Source of the DNA: Sphingobacterium faecium
GTDB taxonomy: Bacteria; Bacteroidota; Bacteroidia; Sphingobacteriales; Sphingobacteriaceae
Assembly: GCF_003054045.1 (NCBI RefSeq)
Contig: NZ_QBKH01000005.1
Coordinates: 124,001-188,000, forward strand
DNA length: 64,000 nt
Reading direction: 5' to 3'
Shown here: positions 1 through 9,121 of the stretch, piece after piece
Layout of the letters: every line of letters begins with the position of its first letter
How positions within the stretch are numbered: position 1 is the stretch's first letter
Made by a program: the position numbers and the translations under genes
The notes under the pieces: model-generated
What the model was told of the DNA's origin: nothing
What the model saw: the letters and a program-made list of their open reading frames with translations, nothing else
The model's database searches: none

Positions 1-315
1 AGGCGATGTGTATTCTCCACATACATGCGATCGTTTAAAGATTGGAAAACTGACTTGTTGGTTGATTCTACAAAAAGTTTCTAACGTATAGCCGGTCAAT
101 GGTTCCTGTTTTCCAAAGTTATTCGATGGAAAAGCCAAGATTTCAAACCCCTCATTTTTATAAGTTTGGTAAAGTTTTTCTAAAGATTTAAATTGTCGGG
201 TAAATACACATTGACTCGCCGTATTGACGATTAACAACACTTTTCCTTTGTAATCAGCTAATGATTTTTCTTGACCATTGAACTGTAAGGCTCCAAAATC
301 ATAAACTGTCTTCAT
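1..315 (-). CDS. Glutathione peroxidase family protein, partial (C-terminus outside window)
   Basis: Reading the minus strand from the ATG at 315-313 gives 105 residues with no stop before the left edge. The family reduces hydroperoxides using thioredoxin or glutathione. The catalytic loop NTASQCVFT places a cysteine at residue 36, so this is the Cys form rather than a selenoprotein. The second motif FPSNNFGKQEP supplies the conserved Gln near residue 70. No signal peptide is visible, so a cytoplasmic location is expected. The DUF4294 gene ends 16 nt upstream on the same strand, so the two could be cotranscribed. The family call is firm; specificity is not determined. Confidence 0.88.
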   Translation of the reverse strand, partial: MKTVYDFGALQFNGQEKSLADYKGKVLLIVNTASQCVFTRQFKSLEKLYQTYKNEGFEILAFPSNNFGKQEPLTGYTLETFCRINQQVSFPIFKRSHVCGEYTSP

Positions 316-331
316 AAATTATTCCTTTCTA

Positions 332-970
332 TTAAAAATAGCGCGGATCCCGTCTTGTTTTTTGAAATTCTCTGATGATATTTTCAATTTCAAAATCCTC
401 TCTAGGATCGTAGGTATTTTTGAGATTATGTCCAAATATTTTAGCTACCCCCTGATATAAAAATGCAGTCAGTCCGCCCTTCATCTGTTTAACCATTTCA
501 TAACTGGAGTGGCCAGTCTGTCTATCAATGAGTTTAATTAAAATTTTCCCTTGTGTAATACTCATGTTTTTAATTTCTTTATTAAACATGGCTTTCACTT
601 CATTTTCACAATTTTCAATTAATTTCTTTTGTTGCTTTTTGTCGGTCTCCAAAGCCAGCTCGCGATCCAATTGATCGTATCTTTTTTGAGCGAATATGGC
701 ATAAGGTAATACTCTTAGTACATTTCTTCTTAATCTCAAATACTCTTTTTTAGCATCTTCCGAAGTCCATATCCGCGGTTTGGATATTTTGACCTCAGGA
801 ATTAAAAACCAAGGCAATCGCTCACCAGTTTCTAGAGTGGTCATGTTGTACTCTTCCAGAACTTCCTGCTCCCCCTCCCCGTAAAGAGGTACTGTCAGTG
901 CTTGAGCCATCCCCAAAATTGGAATGGAGAAAAGCAAAAAAAGCATCCAGCGTAAGTTTATTTTGATCAT
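332..970 (-). CDS. DUF4294 domain-containing exported protein
   Basis: The 212-residue protein begins with a typical signal peptide (hydrophobic core at about 8-20, cleavage near GMAQ-A). The body contains the DUF4294 signature: a basic helical stretch (LRLRRNVLRVLPYA, about 78-91) followed by ITQGKILIKLIDRQTG and a C-terminal region with NLKNTYDPREDFEIE. This family is confined to Bacteroidota and has no established function. It is transcribed divergently from rel, with about 150 nt between the starts. The length is normal for the family. The family call rests on recognised motifs; nothing further about its role can be read from the sequence. Confidence 0.85.
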   Translation of the reverse strand: MIKINLRWMLFLLFSIPILGMAQALTVPLYGEGEQEVLEEYNMTTLETGERLPWFLIPEVKISKPRIWTSEDAKKEYLRLRRNVLRVLPYAIFAQKRYDQLDRELALETDKKQQKKLIENCENEVKAMFNKEIKNMSITQGKILIKLIDRQTGHSSYEMVKQMKGGLTAFLYQGVAKIFGHNLKNTYDPREDFEIENIIREFQKTRRDPRYF

Positions 971-1032
971 TACAATTTAAAAATTGTCTTTTTTTGTCAA
1001 TAGTATTAAAAAATTATTACATTTAATAAAAA

Positions 1033-1040
1033 TAAATTTG
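1033..1040 (+). promoter_or_regulatory. Candidate -7 box of the rel promoter
   Basis: TAAATTTG matches the Bacteroidota TAnnTTTG -7 consensus and lies 80 nt before the rel ATG in an AT-rich stretch. No good TTTG -33 box is seen at the usual spacing, so this is tentative. Confidence 0.4.
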
Positions 1041-1119
1041 GTTTACTACTTATTCCATTAAATTAACATTAACTAATTTAAGAAATGTATTTTTAAAATC
1101 ATAATGCAACTGCAAGTTT

Positions 1120-3336
1120 ATGAAAGATTATGTGATTGATATAGAAGCAGAAAATAAAGAAATACGTAAAAGATACAGAGCATTACTACGCGCATGTAAA
1201 CCAACGATGCAACGAGGCGACAAGCAGATGATCAGAAAAGCTTTTGATCTTGCTCTGGATAGCCACAAAGAAATGCGTCGAAAATCTGGCGAGCCTTATA
1301 TTTTCCATCCAATTGCTGTAGCTCAAATAGCTGCAGAAGAAATTGGCTTAGGGACTACCTCGATTGTATGTGCCTTATTACACGATGTGGTTGAAGATAC
1401 CAACATTACCCTTGATGAAATCGAGCAAATGTTTGGTAAAAAAGTACGTCGTATTATTGATGGACTGACAAAAATTTCAGGAATTTTTGACCCCAATAGT
1501 TCTATGCAAGCGGAAAATTTCCGTAAGATGCTGTTGACATTGGCCGATGATGTTCGAGTCATTTTGATCAAACTCGCCGATCGCCTGCACAACATGCGGA
1601 CCATGGAATTTATGGCTCGCGACAAGCAGCTTAAAATCGCTTCCGAGACCAGCTACTTATATGCGCCACTCGCCCATCGCTTAGGCTTATATGCCATTAA
1701 GTCCGAGCTCGAAGATCTCTCCATGAAGTTTACCGATCCAGATACCTATAAGTTTATCGCGCGCAAGCTCAATGAAAAAAAGGCGGAAAGGGAAAAATTC
1801 ATTGCAGACTTTATTGAGCCTGTACAAGAAATACTAAAAGAACAAGGAATCTCGGCACAGATTTTTGGCAGACCCAAATCTATCCATTCGATTTGGAGCA
1901 AAATGCGTAAAAAATCAATTCCTTTTGAAGAGGTTTATGATTTATTTGCCATTCGAATTGTGATCGATACAGATGATGAACGAGAAAAAACGGAATGTTG
2001 GAAAGTATATTCTATTGTCACGGATCTCTATCGTCCAAATCCAGATCGTTTGCGCGATTGGGTTTCTTCTCCAAAAGGAAATGGCTATGAATCCTTGCAT
2101 ACAACCGTTATGGGTCCACGAGGACAATGGGTTGAAGTACAAATCAGAACCAGTCGCATGAATGAAATTGCGGAAAAAGGTTTTGCAGCACACTGGAAAT
2201 ACAAAGAATCAAATTCAGATAGCGGATTGGATCAATGGATCAAAAAAATTAGAGATGTCTTAAGCAATCCGGAGCAAAATGCCTTGGATTTTGTCGATGA
2301 CTTCAAGATGAATCTATTTTCGGATGAAATCTTTATTTTTACCCCAAAAGGAGCTTTAATTCAGCTTCCGCATGAGGCGACAGCATTAGATTTTGCATTT
2401 GAGATCCATTCCGATATCGGAGCAACCTGTATCGGAGCCAAAGTCAACCATAAATTAGTACCGCTGAGCCATGTGCTGCAAAATGGTGATCAAGTCGAGA
2501 TCATCACCTCAAGCAAACAGACTCCAAAAGAAGACTGGTTGAATTTTGTCGTTACTGCCAAAGCAAAATCAAAGATCCGCTCTTCACTGAAAGAAGAAAG
2601 ACGTCGTGTAGCCGAAGATGGAAAAGAAATTTTAGAACGCAAGCTGAAAACATTAAAAATCACGTACAATACGGACAATATTAATAAGATTGCTAATTTT
2701 CTAAAATTCTCCAGTTCCCAAGATCTGTTTTATAATGTTGCCAAAGGGTTGGTCGATATGAAACAGTTACGCGAGTTTGTGGCACATGAAAAAAATAATG
2801 ACGCTACCTTAAGTACACAAAACACGCAATTCAATAACCATATTGGTGGATTAGTCGAGAAATTTAACAAAAAAGATCAAGACACCCTATTAATTGGTGA
2901 TGACTTACAGCAGATCGATTATACACTAGCCCCTTGTTGCAATCCCATACCAGGAGACGATGTATTCGGATTTTTAACGGTCAATGATGGCATCAAAATA
3001 CACCGTACAAGTTGTCCAAATGCGTCTAAACTGATGGCAAATTATGGTTATCGGATTATGAAAGCCAGATGGACCTCAAAAAATGATGTATCCTTCTTAA
3101 CCGGATTGCGTATTGTAGGTATAGATGATGTGGGTTTGGTCAATAAACTGACCACCGTGATTTCACAAGAGTTCAACGTCAACATTCGTTCACTCAGTAT
3201 CACCAGTAATGAAGGGATATTTGAGGGCAACATTATGGTCTTTGTCAATGATATTGCACAATTGGAAAGTCTCATGAAAACACTTAAACAAGTACAGGGC
3301 ATTACAACTGTTTCGCGTTATGAATCTGAAAGTTAA
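1120..3336 (+). CDS. rel: Bifunctional (p)ppGpp synthetase/hydrolase (RelA/SpoT family)
   Basis: This 738-residue protein makes and degrades the stringent-response alarmone (p)ppGpp. The full Rel architecture is present. The N-terminal HD hydrolase domain has intact LLHDVVED (His88-Asp89) and KLADRLHNMRT. The synthetase domain (about 230-350) includes EVYDLFAIRIV. The TGS domain (about 400-460) begins DEIFIFTPKG. A conserved-cysteine region has APCCNPIPGD and RTSCPNA, and the C-terminal ACT domain starts near LRIVGIDDVG. Since both catalytic halves look intact, it is probably the bifunctional long-form Rel. The fur-family gene follows in the same direction after about 80 nt. Confidence 0.96.
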   Translation: MKDYVIDIEAENKEIRKRYRALLRACKPTMQRGDKQMIRKAFDLALDSHKEMRRKSGEPYIFHPIAVAQIAAEEIGLGTTSIVCALLHDVVEDTNITLDEIEQMFGKKVRRIIDGLTKISGIFDPNSSMQAENFRKMLLTLADDVRVILIKLADRLHNMRTMEFMARDKQLKIASETSYLYAPLAHRLGLYAIKSELEDLSMKFTDPDTYKFIARKLNEKKAEREKFIADFIEPVQEILKEQGISAQIFGRPKSIHSIWSKMRKKSIPFEEVYDLFAIRIVIDTDDEREKTECWKVYSIVTDLYRPNPDRLRDWVSSPKGNGYESLHTTVMGPRGQWVEVQIRTSRMNEIAEKGFAAHWKYKESNSDSGLDQWIKKIRDVLSNPEQNALDFVDDFKMNLFSDEIFIFTPKGALIQLPHEATALDFAFEIHSDIGATCIGAKVNHKLVPLSHVLQNGDQVEIITSSKQTPKEDWLNFVVTAKAKSKIRSSLKEERRRVAEDGKEILERKLKTLKITYNTDNINKIANFLKFSSSQDLFYNVAKGLVDMKQLREFVAHEKNNDATLSTQNTQFNNHIGGLVEKFNKKDQDTLLIGDDLQQIDYTLAPCCNPIPGDDVFGFLTVNDGIKIHRTSCPNASKLMANYGYRIMKARWTSKNDVSFLTGLRIVGIDDVGLVNKLTTVISQEFNVNIRSLSITSNEGIFEGNIMVFVNDIAQLESLMKTLKQVQGITTVSRYESES

Positions 3337-3389
3337 CATCAGTTTAATATCACATTTTTTTTATCTTACGATAATTGAATCAAAATTGG

Positions 3390-3397
3390 TAAATTTG
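3390..3397 (+). promoter_or_regulatory. Candidate -7 box upstream of the Fur-family gene
   Basis: TAAATTTG is a perfect TAnnTTTG match ending 21 nt before the preferred ATG at 3419. The closest TTG upstream is too near to be a standard -33 box, so only half of the promoter is convincing. Confidence 0.4.
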
Positions 3398-3418
3398 TAA
3401 AGAATCTTATTGATTAAT

Positions 3419-3907
3419 ATGAACGCAGCTGAAAATTACGCAACAGTAAAAAAGATCTTTGAAGCTTACTTAGAAAATAAAAACCTAAGAAAAACTCCAG
3501 AGCGATATGCTATTTTAGAAGAAATTTATTCCCGCACGGACCACTTTGATGTCGAGTCATTGTATATCCACATGAAGAATAAAAAATATCGAGTTAGCCG
3601 TGCTACTGTTTACAACACATTAGAATTATTAGTTTCCTGTGATTTGGTCACAAAACATCAATTTGGCCGTAATATGGCACAATTTGAAAAATCTTATGGA
3701 TTTAAACAACACGATCACGTTATCTGTATCGAGTGCAATAAAGTAGTTGAGTTTTGCGACCCCCGTATTAACCAGATTCAAAGCCTCATGGGTGACCTAT
3801 TGAAATTTGATATTAAACATCACTCCCTAAATCTTTACGGTGTTTGCAATGAGTGTCAGCAAAGTATTGCTGCTGCAAAAGCTAAAAAAGAGGTTATTTC
3901 AAATTAA
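3419..3907 (+). CDS. Fur family metal-responsive transcriptional regulator
   Basis: A 162-residue regulator of the Fur/PerR/Zur family. The N-terminal winged helix contains [14 protein letters not shown] and the recognition helix [14 protein letters not shown]. The dimerisation half has the metal ligands HDHVICIEC and a second Cys pair, GVCNEC, giving a structural zinc site. Iron, manganese, zinc or peroxide specificity cannot be told apart by eye. An in-frame TTG at 3410 would add three residues; the ATG at 3419 (MNAAENY) is preferred because it sits just downstream of a -7 box. A hairpin follows the gene. Confidence 0.92.
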   Translation: MNAAENYATVKKIFEAYLENKNLRKTPERYAILEEIYSRTDHFDVESLYIHMKNKKYRVSRATVYNTLELLVSCDLVTKHQFGRNMAQFEKSYGFKQHDHVICIECNKVVEFCDPRINQIQSLMGDLLKFDIKHHSLNLYGVCNECQQSIAAAKAKKEVISN

Positions 3908-3938
3908 TCTGAGGATTGGTAAAATATAATAGTACATT

Positions 3939-3982
3939 TGTTCAGAAAATGATTTGCTCATTTTTCTGAACATTTTGTTTTT
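3939..3982 (+). terminator. Intrinsic terminator after the Fur-family gene
   Basis: Arms at 3939-3952 and 3958-3972 pair over 14 bp with one bulged T, separated by a 5-nt loop and followed by a T-rich run. It separates fur from purA. Confidence 0.75.
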
Positions 3983-4033
3983 AGATAATTCAAAAAATTA
4001 ACATAAATTCTTAATCACAATACTTTAAAAGCT

Positions 4034-5311
4034 ATGCAAGTTGATGTGCTTTTGGGCTTACAATGGGGAGACGAAGGTAAAGGTAAAATCGTTGATGTAT
4101 TTTGTCCACAATACGATTTAATTGCTCGTTTCCAAGGCGGCCCTAACGCCGGACACACATTGGAGTTTGATAACAAAAAATTCGTTTTAAACACGATACC
4201 TTCAGGTATCTTCAATGAAGGAATTCTTAACCTAATCGGAAATGGTGTTGTTATCGACCCGATTATTTTAAAGAGAGAACTAGACAATTTGAAAACTGCT
4301 GGATTTGATCCAGTGGGAAAAGGAAATTTAGTGTTAGCTCGCAAAGCGCATTTAATTCTTCCTACACACCAATTATTAGATGCTGCTTCAGAATCTAAAA
4401 TGGGTGAAGGCAAAATTGGTTCGACATTAAAAGGTATCGGTCCTACCTATATGGATAAAACAGGTCGTAATGGCCTACGTGTGGGTGATACTACATTAGC
4501 AGATTTCAAAGAACGTTATGAAAAATTGAGAGAAAAACACCTTTCTATTTTAGCACATTACGGTGAAATCCCTGATTTTTCTGAAAAAGAAGAGGCTTTC
4601 TTAGCAGCGATCGAATTCATTAAAACAATTCCTCATGTTGATTCTGAGCATTTAGTAAATCAATACTTAAAGGATGGCAAAAAAGTATTAGCTGAAGGCG
4701 CTCAAGGTACCTTGTTAGATGTAGATTTTGGATCATATCCATTTGTAACATCGTCCAATACAACGACAGCAGGTGCATGTACAGGTCTAGGTATCGCTCC
4801 AAATAAAATTGGTGCCGTATATGGTATCTTCAAAGCTTATGCAACACGTGTAGGTGGAGGTCCATTCCCAACAGAACTACATGATGAAGTAGGTGAAAAT
4901 TTACGTCAATTAGGACATGAATTTGGTGCCACTACAGGTCGCGCTCGTCGTACAGGTTGGATTGATATTCCTGCATTAAAATATGCTATCATGTTAAACG
5001 GTGTGACCGAATTGATCATGATGAAAGCTGATGTATTGGATACATTCGAAAAAATCCAAGTGTGTACACACTACAGACATGAAGGCAAAGTAATCGATTA
5101 TATGCCATACGAAATCATCACAAACGAGGCTGAGCCTATTTTAGAAGAAATCGATGGATGGAATCAAGATTTAACAGGAATTACGCAAGAAAGCGAAATC
5201 CCAACAGCATTGCAAAACTACATTACGTATCTAGAGAAAGCATTAGAAGTGCCTATCACGTTCTTATCAGTAGGACCAGATCGTAAACAAACATTAAAAT
5301 TGACTAAATAG
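4034..5311 (+). CDS. purA: Adenylosuccinate synthetase
   Basis: This enzyme joins IMP and aspartate using GTP, the first committed step from IMP to AMP. The 425-residue length is normal. The N-terminal GLQWGDEGKGKIVD P-loop-like signature and GGPNAGHT are intact, as are GQ-type catalytic elements such as AEGAQGTLLDVDFG and TTTGRARRTGWID. The ATG is 12 residues before the P-loop, as expected. The pabB start follows the stop after 3 nt, so the two genes probably share a transcript. Confidence 0.97.
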   Translation: MQVDVLLGLQWGDEGKGKIVDVFCPQYDLIARFQGGPNAGHTLEFDNKKFVLNTIPSGIFNEGILNLIGNGVVIDPIILKRELDNLKTAGFDPVGKGNLVLARKAHLILPTHQLLDAASESKMGEGKIGSTLKGIGPTYMDKTGRNGLRVGDTTLADFKERYEKLREKHLSILAHYGEIPDFSEKEEAFLAAIEFIKTIPHVDSEHLVNQYLKDGKKVLAEGAQGTLLDVDFGSYPFVTSSNTTTAGACTGLGIAPNKIGAVYGIFKAYATRVGGGPFPTELHDEVGENLRQLGHEFGATTGRARRTGWIDIPALKYAIMLNGVTELIMMKADVLDTFEKIQVCTHYRHEGKVIDYMPYEIITNEAEPILEEIDGWNQDLTGITQESEIPTALQNYITYLEKALEVPITFLSVGPDRKQTLKLTK

Positions 5312-5314
5312 TTA

Positions 5315-6601
5315 ATGCGGGTCGAAGACAATTTTGTTATAGATTCAAAGCATAATTTTCATCAAAAAGCGCTGCAATGGGCAGCGCAATTTGATGAAGT
5401 AGCCTACCTCCATTCTAACGAACATATGGATCAATGGAGTGCATTTGACTGTTTAATTGCTGTTCAAGCGACTGCACAGTATACCTCTACCGACCAACAC
5501 AGCCTCCGTGAGGTTCAACAATTCATTTCAGATCATCCCCATACTTATATACCAGGTTTTCTTTCTTACGACCTGAAAAATGAAATTGAGGAACTCCAAA
5601 CCCATCACGTCGATCGATTGGAATTTCCATTGGCCTATTTCTTCATCCCAGCTATTACGATCAAAATCATCGAAAATACAGTATGGATCATCGCCGAAAA
5701 GCCTGATGAAATCTTTCGAGCGATTCTAGCTCTGGAATTAAAAAATGAAGTGGTCGGTTTTGATGGTCAGGTACAGACCAGATGGACGAAGGAAGAATAC
5801 CTTGCAGCATTTCACACCATGCAAGATCATATTCAACGAGGTGATATATATGAAGTCAATCTCTGTCAGGAATTTTATGCCGAGCATGTACAGCTCAATC
5901 CTTTGGCAGCATTTGAAAAATTAAATCGGATCTCCCCCACACCTTTTGCTGCTTTTTTTAAGTTTCAGGACAAATACATCCTTTCCGCTTCACCAGAAAG
6001 GTTTCTTGCAAAACGCAACAGACAATTGATCTCGCAGCCCATAAAAGGAACAGCAAAGCGCGGATTTACAGATGAAGAAGATCAGCAGATCATACAGGAA
6101 ATGTTGAACTCGAAAAAAGAAATTGCCGAAAATGTGATGATCGTCGATTTGGTTCGAAATGATTTAACAAGAAGTGCGGTACCAAAATCGGTCAAAGCAG
6201 ACCATCTATTTGAAATCCACACATTCAAACTGGTCCATCAGATGATTTCAACAATCACCTGTGAGATCAGCCCCGATGTATCAGATATCGAAGTCATTAA
6301 AAATACTTTTCCAGCAGGCTCCATGACCGGAGCACCTAAAATAGCAGCAATGCAGATCTGCGATCAAGTCGAAGCAAATCGACGTTCACTATATGCAGGG
6401 TCTATCGGTTATTTTGACCCAAATGGTAATTTTGATTTCAATGTCGTCATTAGGACTATTTTATATAATGCCCAAAACAAGTATTTATCCTTTCAAACCG
6501 GTGGTGCCATTACTATTCAGGCCAATGCAGAGGATGAATATCAGGAATGCTTATTAAAAGCAAATGGCATGTTGAAAGTACTTGAGACCCATATCCAATA
6601 A
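5315..6601 (+). CDS. pabB: Aminodeoxychorismate synthase component I / anthranilate synthase I family
   Basis: A chorismate-binding enzyme of 428 residues. Key motifs in the C-terminal catalytic domain are SASPERFLA, PIKGTAKRG, MIVDLVRNDL and GSMTGAPKIAAM. Without a trp operon nearby, and with the short N-terminal region typical of PabB, folate-pathway PabB is preferred over TrpE. It would make 4-amino-4-deoxychorismate with a separate glutaminase subunit. It starts 3 nt after the purA stop. Its family is certain; the choice between PabB and TrpE is inferred. Confidence 0.88.
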   Translation: MRVEDNFVIDSKHNFHQKALQWAAQFDEVAYLHSNEHMDQWSAFDCLIAVQATAQYTSTDQHSLREVQQFISDHPHTYIPGFLSYDLKNEIEELQTHHVDRLEFPLAYFFIPAITIKIIENTVWIIAEKPDEIFRAILALELKNEVVGFDGQVQTRWTKEEYLAAFHTMQDHIQRGDIYEVNLCQEFYAEHVQLNPLAAFEKLNRISPTPFAAFFKFQDKYILSASPERFLAKRNRQLISQPIKGTAKRGFTDEEDQQIIQEMLNSKKEIAENVMIVDLVRNDLTRSAVPKSVKADHLFEIHTFKLVHQMISTITCEISPDVSDIEVIKNTFPAGSMTGAPKIAAMQICDQVEANRRSLYAGSIGYFDPNGNFDFNVVIRTILYNAQNKYLSFQTGGAITIQANAEDEYQECLLKANGMLKVLETHIQ

Positions 6602-6667
6602 ATATCTACACCTTTAGTAGATAAAATTATCAATCCTCATTTATTTTTCTCAAATTTGCGCCTGATT

Positions 6668-7324
6668 ATGGCACAGCTTTATATTGACATTCATACCCAT
6701 CAGCATCACTCGCCAGAGGCAGATCTCTTTGGTGTGTATAACAATATGCTTAACAGTGATCAAGATCTTTGGTTGTTCCAACCAGTCACCGCAGGATTAC
6801 ATCCTTGGCATATCGCAGAAGAAGATCCAGGTAAAGGTATATCGCTCCTAGAAGAATTACTCCAAGATAAGGAGATTGTGGCTGTCGGAGAATGCGGATT
6901 AGACAAGGCAATTTCTATCCCTTTGGCCATACAGCAATCCATATTTCAGCAGCAGATTAGATTAGCAAAAGCCTATCGTACACCATTGATTATTCATTGC
7001 GTTCGTGCGTTTGAAGAAGTACAATATGCCTTAAAAGCAGAACAATTTACAGGCAAGAGTATCTTTCACGGATTCAACAAAAACAAAACAATTGCTGATC
7101 AATTGCTCAAAAAAGGATTTTATCTTTCTTTTGGAGCTTCCATATTGACTGGTAAGCACGATGAAACACTCGCATCTGCACCCCTAGATCAGCTGTTTTT
7201 AGAAACAGACGATGTACAGCTAGATATCAGGACATTGTATGCCTATATGGCACAATTAAAAAAAATATCTTTAGAAGAACTAAAGAATACCGTATTTAAT
7301 AACTATCAACTTGTATTTGGATAA
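6668..7324 (+). CDS. TatD family hydrolase
   Basis: A 218-residue TIM-barrel metal-dependent hydrolase related to TatD DNases. The first metal motif is IDIHTHQHH. Further conserved parts are GLHPWHI, VGECGLDKA, PLIIHCVRAFEEV, IFHGFN and LETDD. It is shorter than the usual 250-260 residues but retains the metal-binding pattern. An in-frame TTG at 6656 could add four residues; the ATG at 6668 gives the expected short N-terminus. tcdA starts 3 nt after the stop, which indicates an operon. Confidence 0.88.
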   Translation: MAQLYIDIHTHQHHSPEADLFGVYNNMLNSDQDLWLFQPVTAGLHPWHIAEEDPGKGISLLEELLQDKEIVAVGECGLDKAISIPLAIQQSIFQQQIRLAKAYRTPLIIHCVRAFEEVQYALKAEQFTGKSIFHGFNKNKTIADQLLKKGFYLSFGASILTGKHDETLASAPLDQLFLETDDVQLDIRTLYAYMAQLKKISLEELKNTVFNNYQLVFG

Positions 7325-7327
7325 AAT

Positions 7328-8053
7328 ATGAAAGACTTATCATGGCTATCACGCACAGAGGCATTAGTGGGACGTGAAGCTTTAGAAAAATTGGCAAATT
7401 CTCACGTCATGGTTTTAGGACTGGGTGGTGTAGGTTCATTTGCAGCAGAATTTATCTGTCGTGGCGGAGTTGGCAAAATGACCATCATTGATGGTGATAC
7501 GGTTGATCCATCCAATAGAAATAGACAATTGCCTGCACTGGCAACAAATCATGGTATGTCCAAAGCGCAGATCATGCGAGATCGCTTGTTGGCTATCAAT
7601 CCAGAATTGGATTTAACTATTATCGAGGATTTTGTTCTTCCAGAAAAAATTTCAGATCTCTTGGATCTCAAGCCAGATTATGCCGTAGAAGCTATCGATA
7701 GCATTACGCCAAAATTGTTTTTCATCCGTCAGGCCTTAGAAAGAAAAGTTCGCTTTGTTAGTTCAATGGGTGCCGGTGGTAAAATGGATCCTACTAAAAT
7801 AGAAATTGCAGATATCGGAGAAACGTATAATTGTAAACTTGCCCACCACATTCGTAAAAAATTATATAAGCACGGCATACGAAGTGGCTTCAAGGCGGTA
7901 TTTTCAACAGAATTGCCAGATAAAGCATCCTTATTATACACCGATGGAAGCAATTATAAGAAATCGGCTTATGGCACCATGTCTTATCTTCCAGCTGCCT
8001 TTGGAGGCGCTATTGCATCAGTAGCTCTAAGAGATCTAATCGCTAAAAATTAA
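7328..8053 (+). CDS. tcdA: tRNA threonylcarbamoyladenosine dehydratase
   Basis: A ThiF/E1-like enzyme of 241 residues that cyclises the t6A37 modification of ANN-decoding tRNAs to ct6A using ATP. The nucleotide-binding loop GLGGVGSFAAE (about 31-41) is followed by the acidic strand TIIDGDTVDPSNRNRQ, both diagnostic of the TcdA/CsdL branch. AIDSITPKLFF and SSMGAGGKMDPTKIE match the core of the family. It is probably cotranscribed with the TatD-like gene, and a strong hairpin lies directly after the stop. Confidence 0.92.
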   Translation: MKDLSWLSRTEALVGREALEKLANSHVMVLGLGGVGSFAAEFICRGGVGKMTIIDGDTVDPSNRNRQLPALATNHGMSKAQIMRDRLLAINPELDLTIIEDFVLPEKISDLLDLKPDYAVEAIDSITPKLFFIRQALERKVRFVSSMGAGGKMDPTKIEIADIGETYNCKLAHHIRKKLYKHGIRSGFKAVFSTELPDKASLLYTDGSNYKKSAYGTMSYLPAAFGGAIASVALRDLIAKN

Positions 8054-8055
8054 TG

Positions 8056-8095
8056 ATATTCTCGTCAATATGTGCTCATATATTGACGAGAATAT
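8056..8095 (+). terminator. Perfect 16-bp inverted repeat after tcdA
   Basis: Arms 8056-8071 and 8080-8095 are perfectly complementary around an 8-nt loop. The position directly after the tcdA stop suits a terminator, but there is no long T-run, so a cruciform or regulatory role for the next small gene is also possible. Confidence 0.6.
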
Positions 8096-8107
8096 GTAGT
8101 TTTGACT

Positions 8108-8347
8108 ATGGAAAAACTTTTAAAGTTAATTGAAAAGAATAAACTTGCTAATCAGCCAGTTGATGAGTTTTCAATGGTGATCGATGATAAACAGATTGTT
8201 CATGGGGCAATTTTTGTCATTAAAATTGAGAAAAAAACCTTCAAACTTTTCATTCCTGAACCCCACTATAAGGCAGTCATTGATGGCGATACCAAGCCCT
8301 TGATCAAAAACATATTAAAGCATCCTGAAGTTATGCTATTTGCATAA
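8108..8347 (+). CDS. Small hypothetical protein
   Basis: A 79-residue protein from the ATG at 8108; an in-frame TTG lies 6 nt earlier. It starts with a lysine-rich helix (EKLLKLIEKNKL) and continues with a strand-rich part (FSMVIDDKQIVHG, KTFKLFIPEPHY) ending in ILKHPEVMLFA. No signal peptide, membrane segment or known motif was recognised. It sits alone between the hairpin after tcdA and an untranslated stretch. Coding is supported by sensible amino-acid composition and a clean stop; function is unknown. Confidence 0.6.
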   Translation: MEKLLKLIEKNKLANQPVDEFSMVIDDKQIVHGAIFVIKIEKKTFKLFIPEPHYKAVIDGDTKPLIKNILKHPEVMLFA

Positions 8348-8616
8348 AATATTATTAGGCAATGCATTATAAATAGTATATAAACTTTTTGTATTATACT
8401 GTTTATATCTCCTTTCCGTATCAAAAGTCACTGCCTAACGTTAAGATCCATTGCTGAACATATCTTTTGATTTAAGGCGCTTTTTAAGCTATTTAGAGAT
8501 TAAGGATATAAAAACCATTCCAGTTTATTAGAAACTCCTCATGTGCATAAGCGTAGTCTTTGATTAACCATCTTTATTAAATCTAAAATAGAATCTGTTA
8601 TGCTTCCTAGTTGATG

Positions 8617-8946
8617 CTACTCGATCAAGTTAAAGATCAACAGTAGAGATGCTAGAAATAGTACAAATAGACCCGTTAAAAAGATCATATCCGCGATGTT
8701 CTCCAGTCTTTTAACTTCCCTTAAATCACCTCTTTTCATCGCAATAAAAGAGATAATGCAACTTGCCATAAATATAAATATCGCAAGGGCTGCACATTCG
8801 TCAATTAAGCTCCCTTCTGTCAATTTCATCTTTTTTATTGTCGTTAAGACTAAAAAACAAATTCCAAGTAAATTGGCTGACGTATTTAAAATATGAGAAG
8901 TACGCCCTGTACTCTCCCGTTTTCCTTGATTATGATTTGAATTCAT
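8617..8946 (-). CDS. Small three-helix membrane protein
   Basis: A 109-residue protein with three predicted membrane segments at about 21-36, 49-69 and 84-107, and a polar, basic N-terminus. The conserved-looking feature is SHILNTSANLLGICFLVLTT followed by an acidic ERLE-type loop. It resembles uncharacterised Bacteroidota membrane proteins, but no family name can be given. It is divergent from copA with about 175 nt between starts, so a shared control region is possible. Confidence 0.65.
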   Translation of the reverse strand: MNSNHNQGKRESTGRTSHILNTSANLLGICFLVLTTIKKMKLTEGSLIDECAALAIFIFMASCIISFIAMKRGDLREVKRLENIADMIFLTGLFVLFLASLLLIFNLIE

Positions 8947-9121
8947 TGGAGATTTTCAATTACAAACAAAGTTACCTATTCTTTGTTCTTTTTATAAATT
9001 GTTCATCGTCCTTTTATATACGCTTATTTCCCTGCTAAAATCTTATAATTTAAACCTCAAATGTTACAGTTTAAATTTTATCTAAACAGGGATATTTGTT
9101 TAAGTTAATTTAAAGCAGATT

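Noticed and set aside
8348..8616. Intergenic gap before the three-helix membrane protein
   Set aside because: No hairpin, promoter pair, repeat or coding frame stood out.
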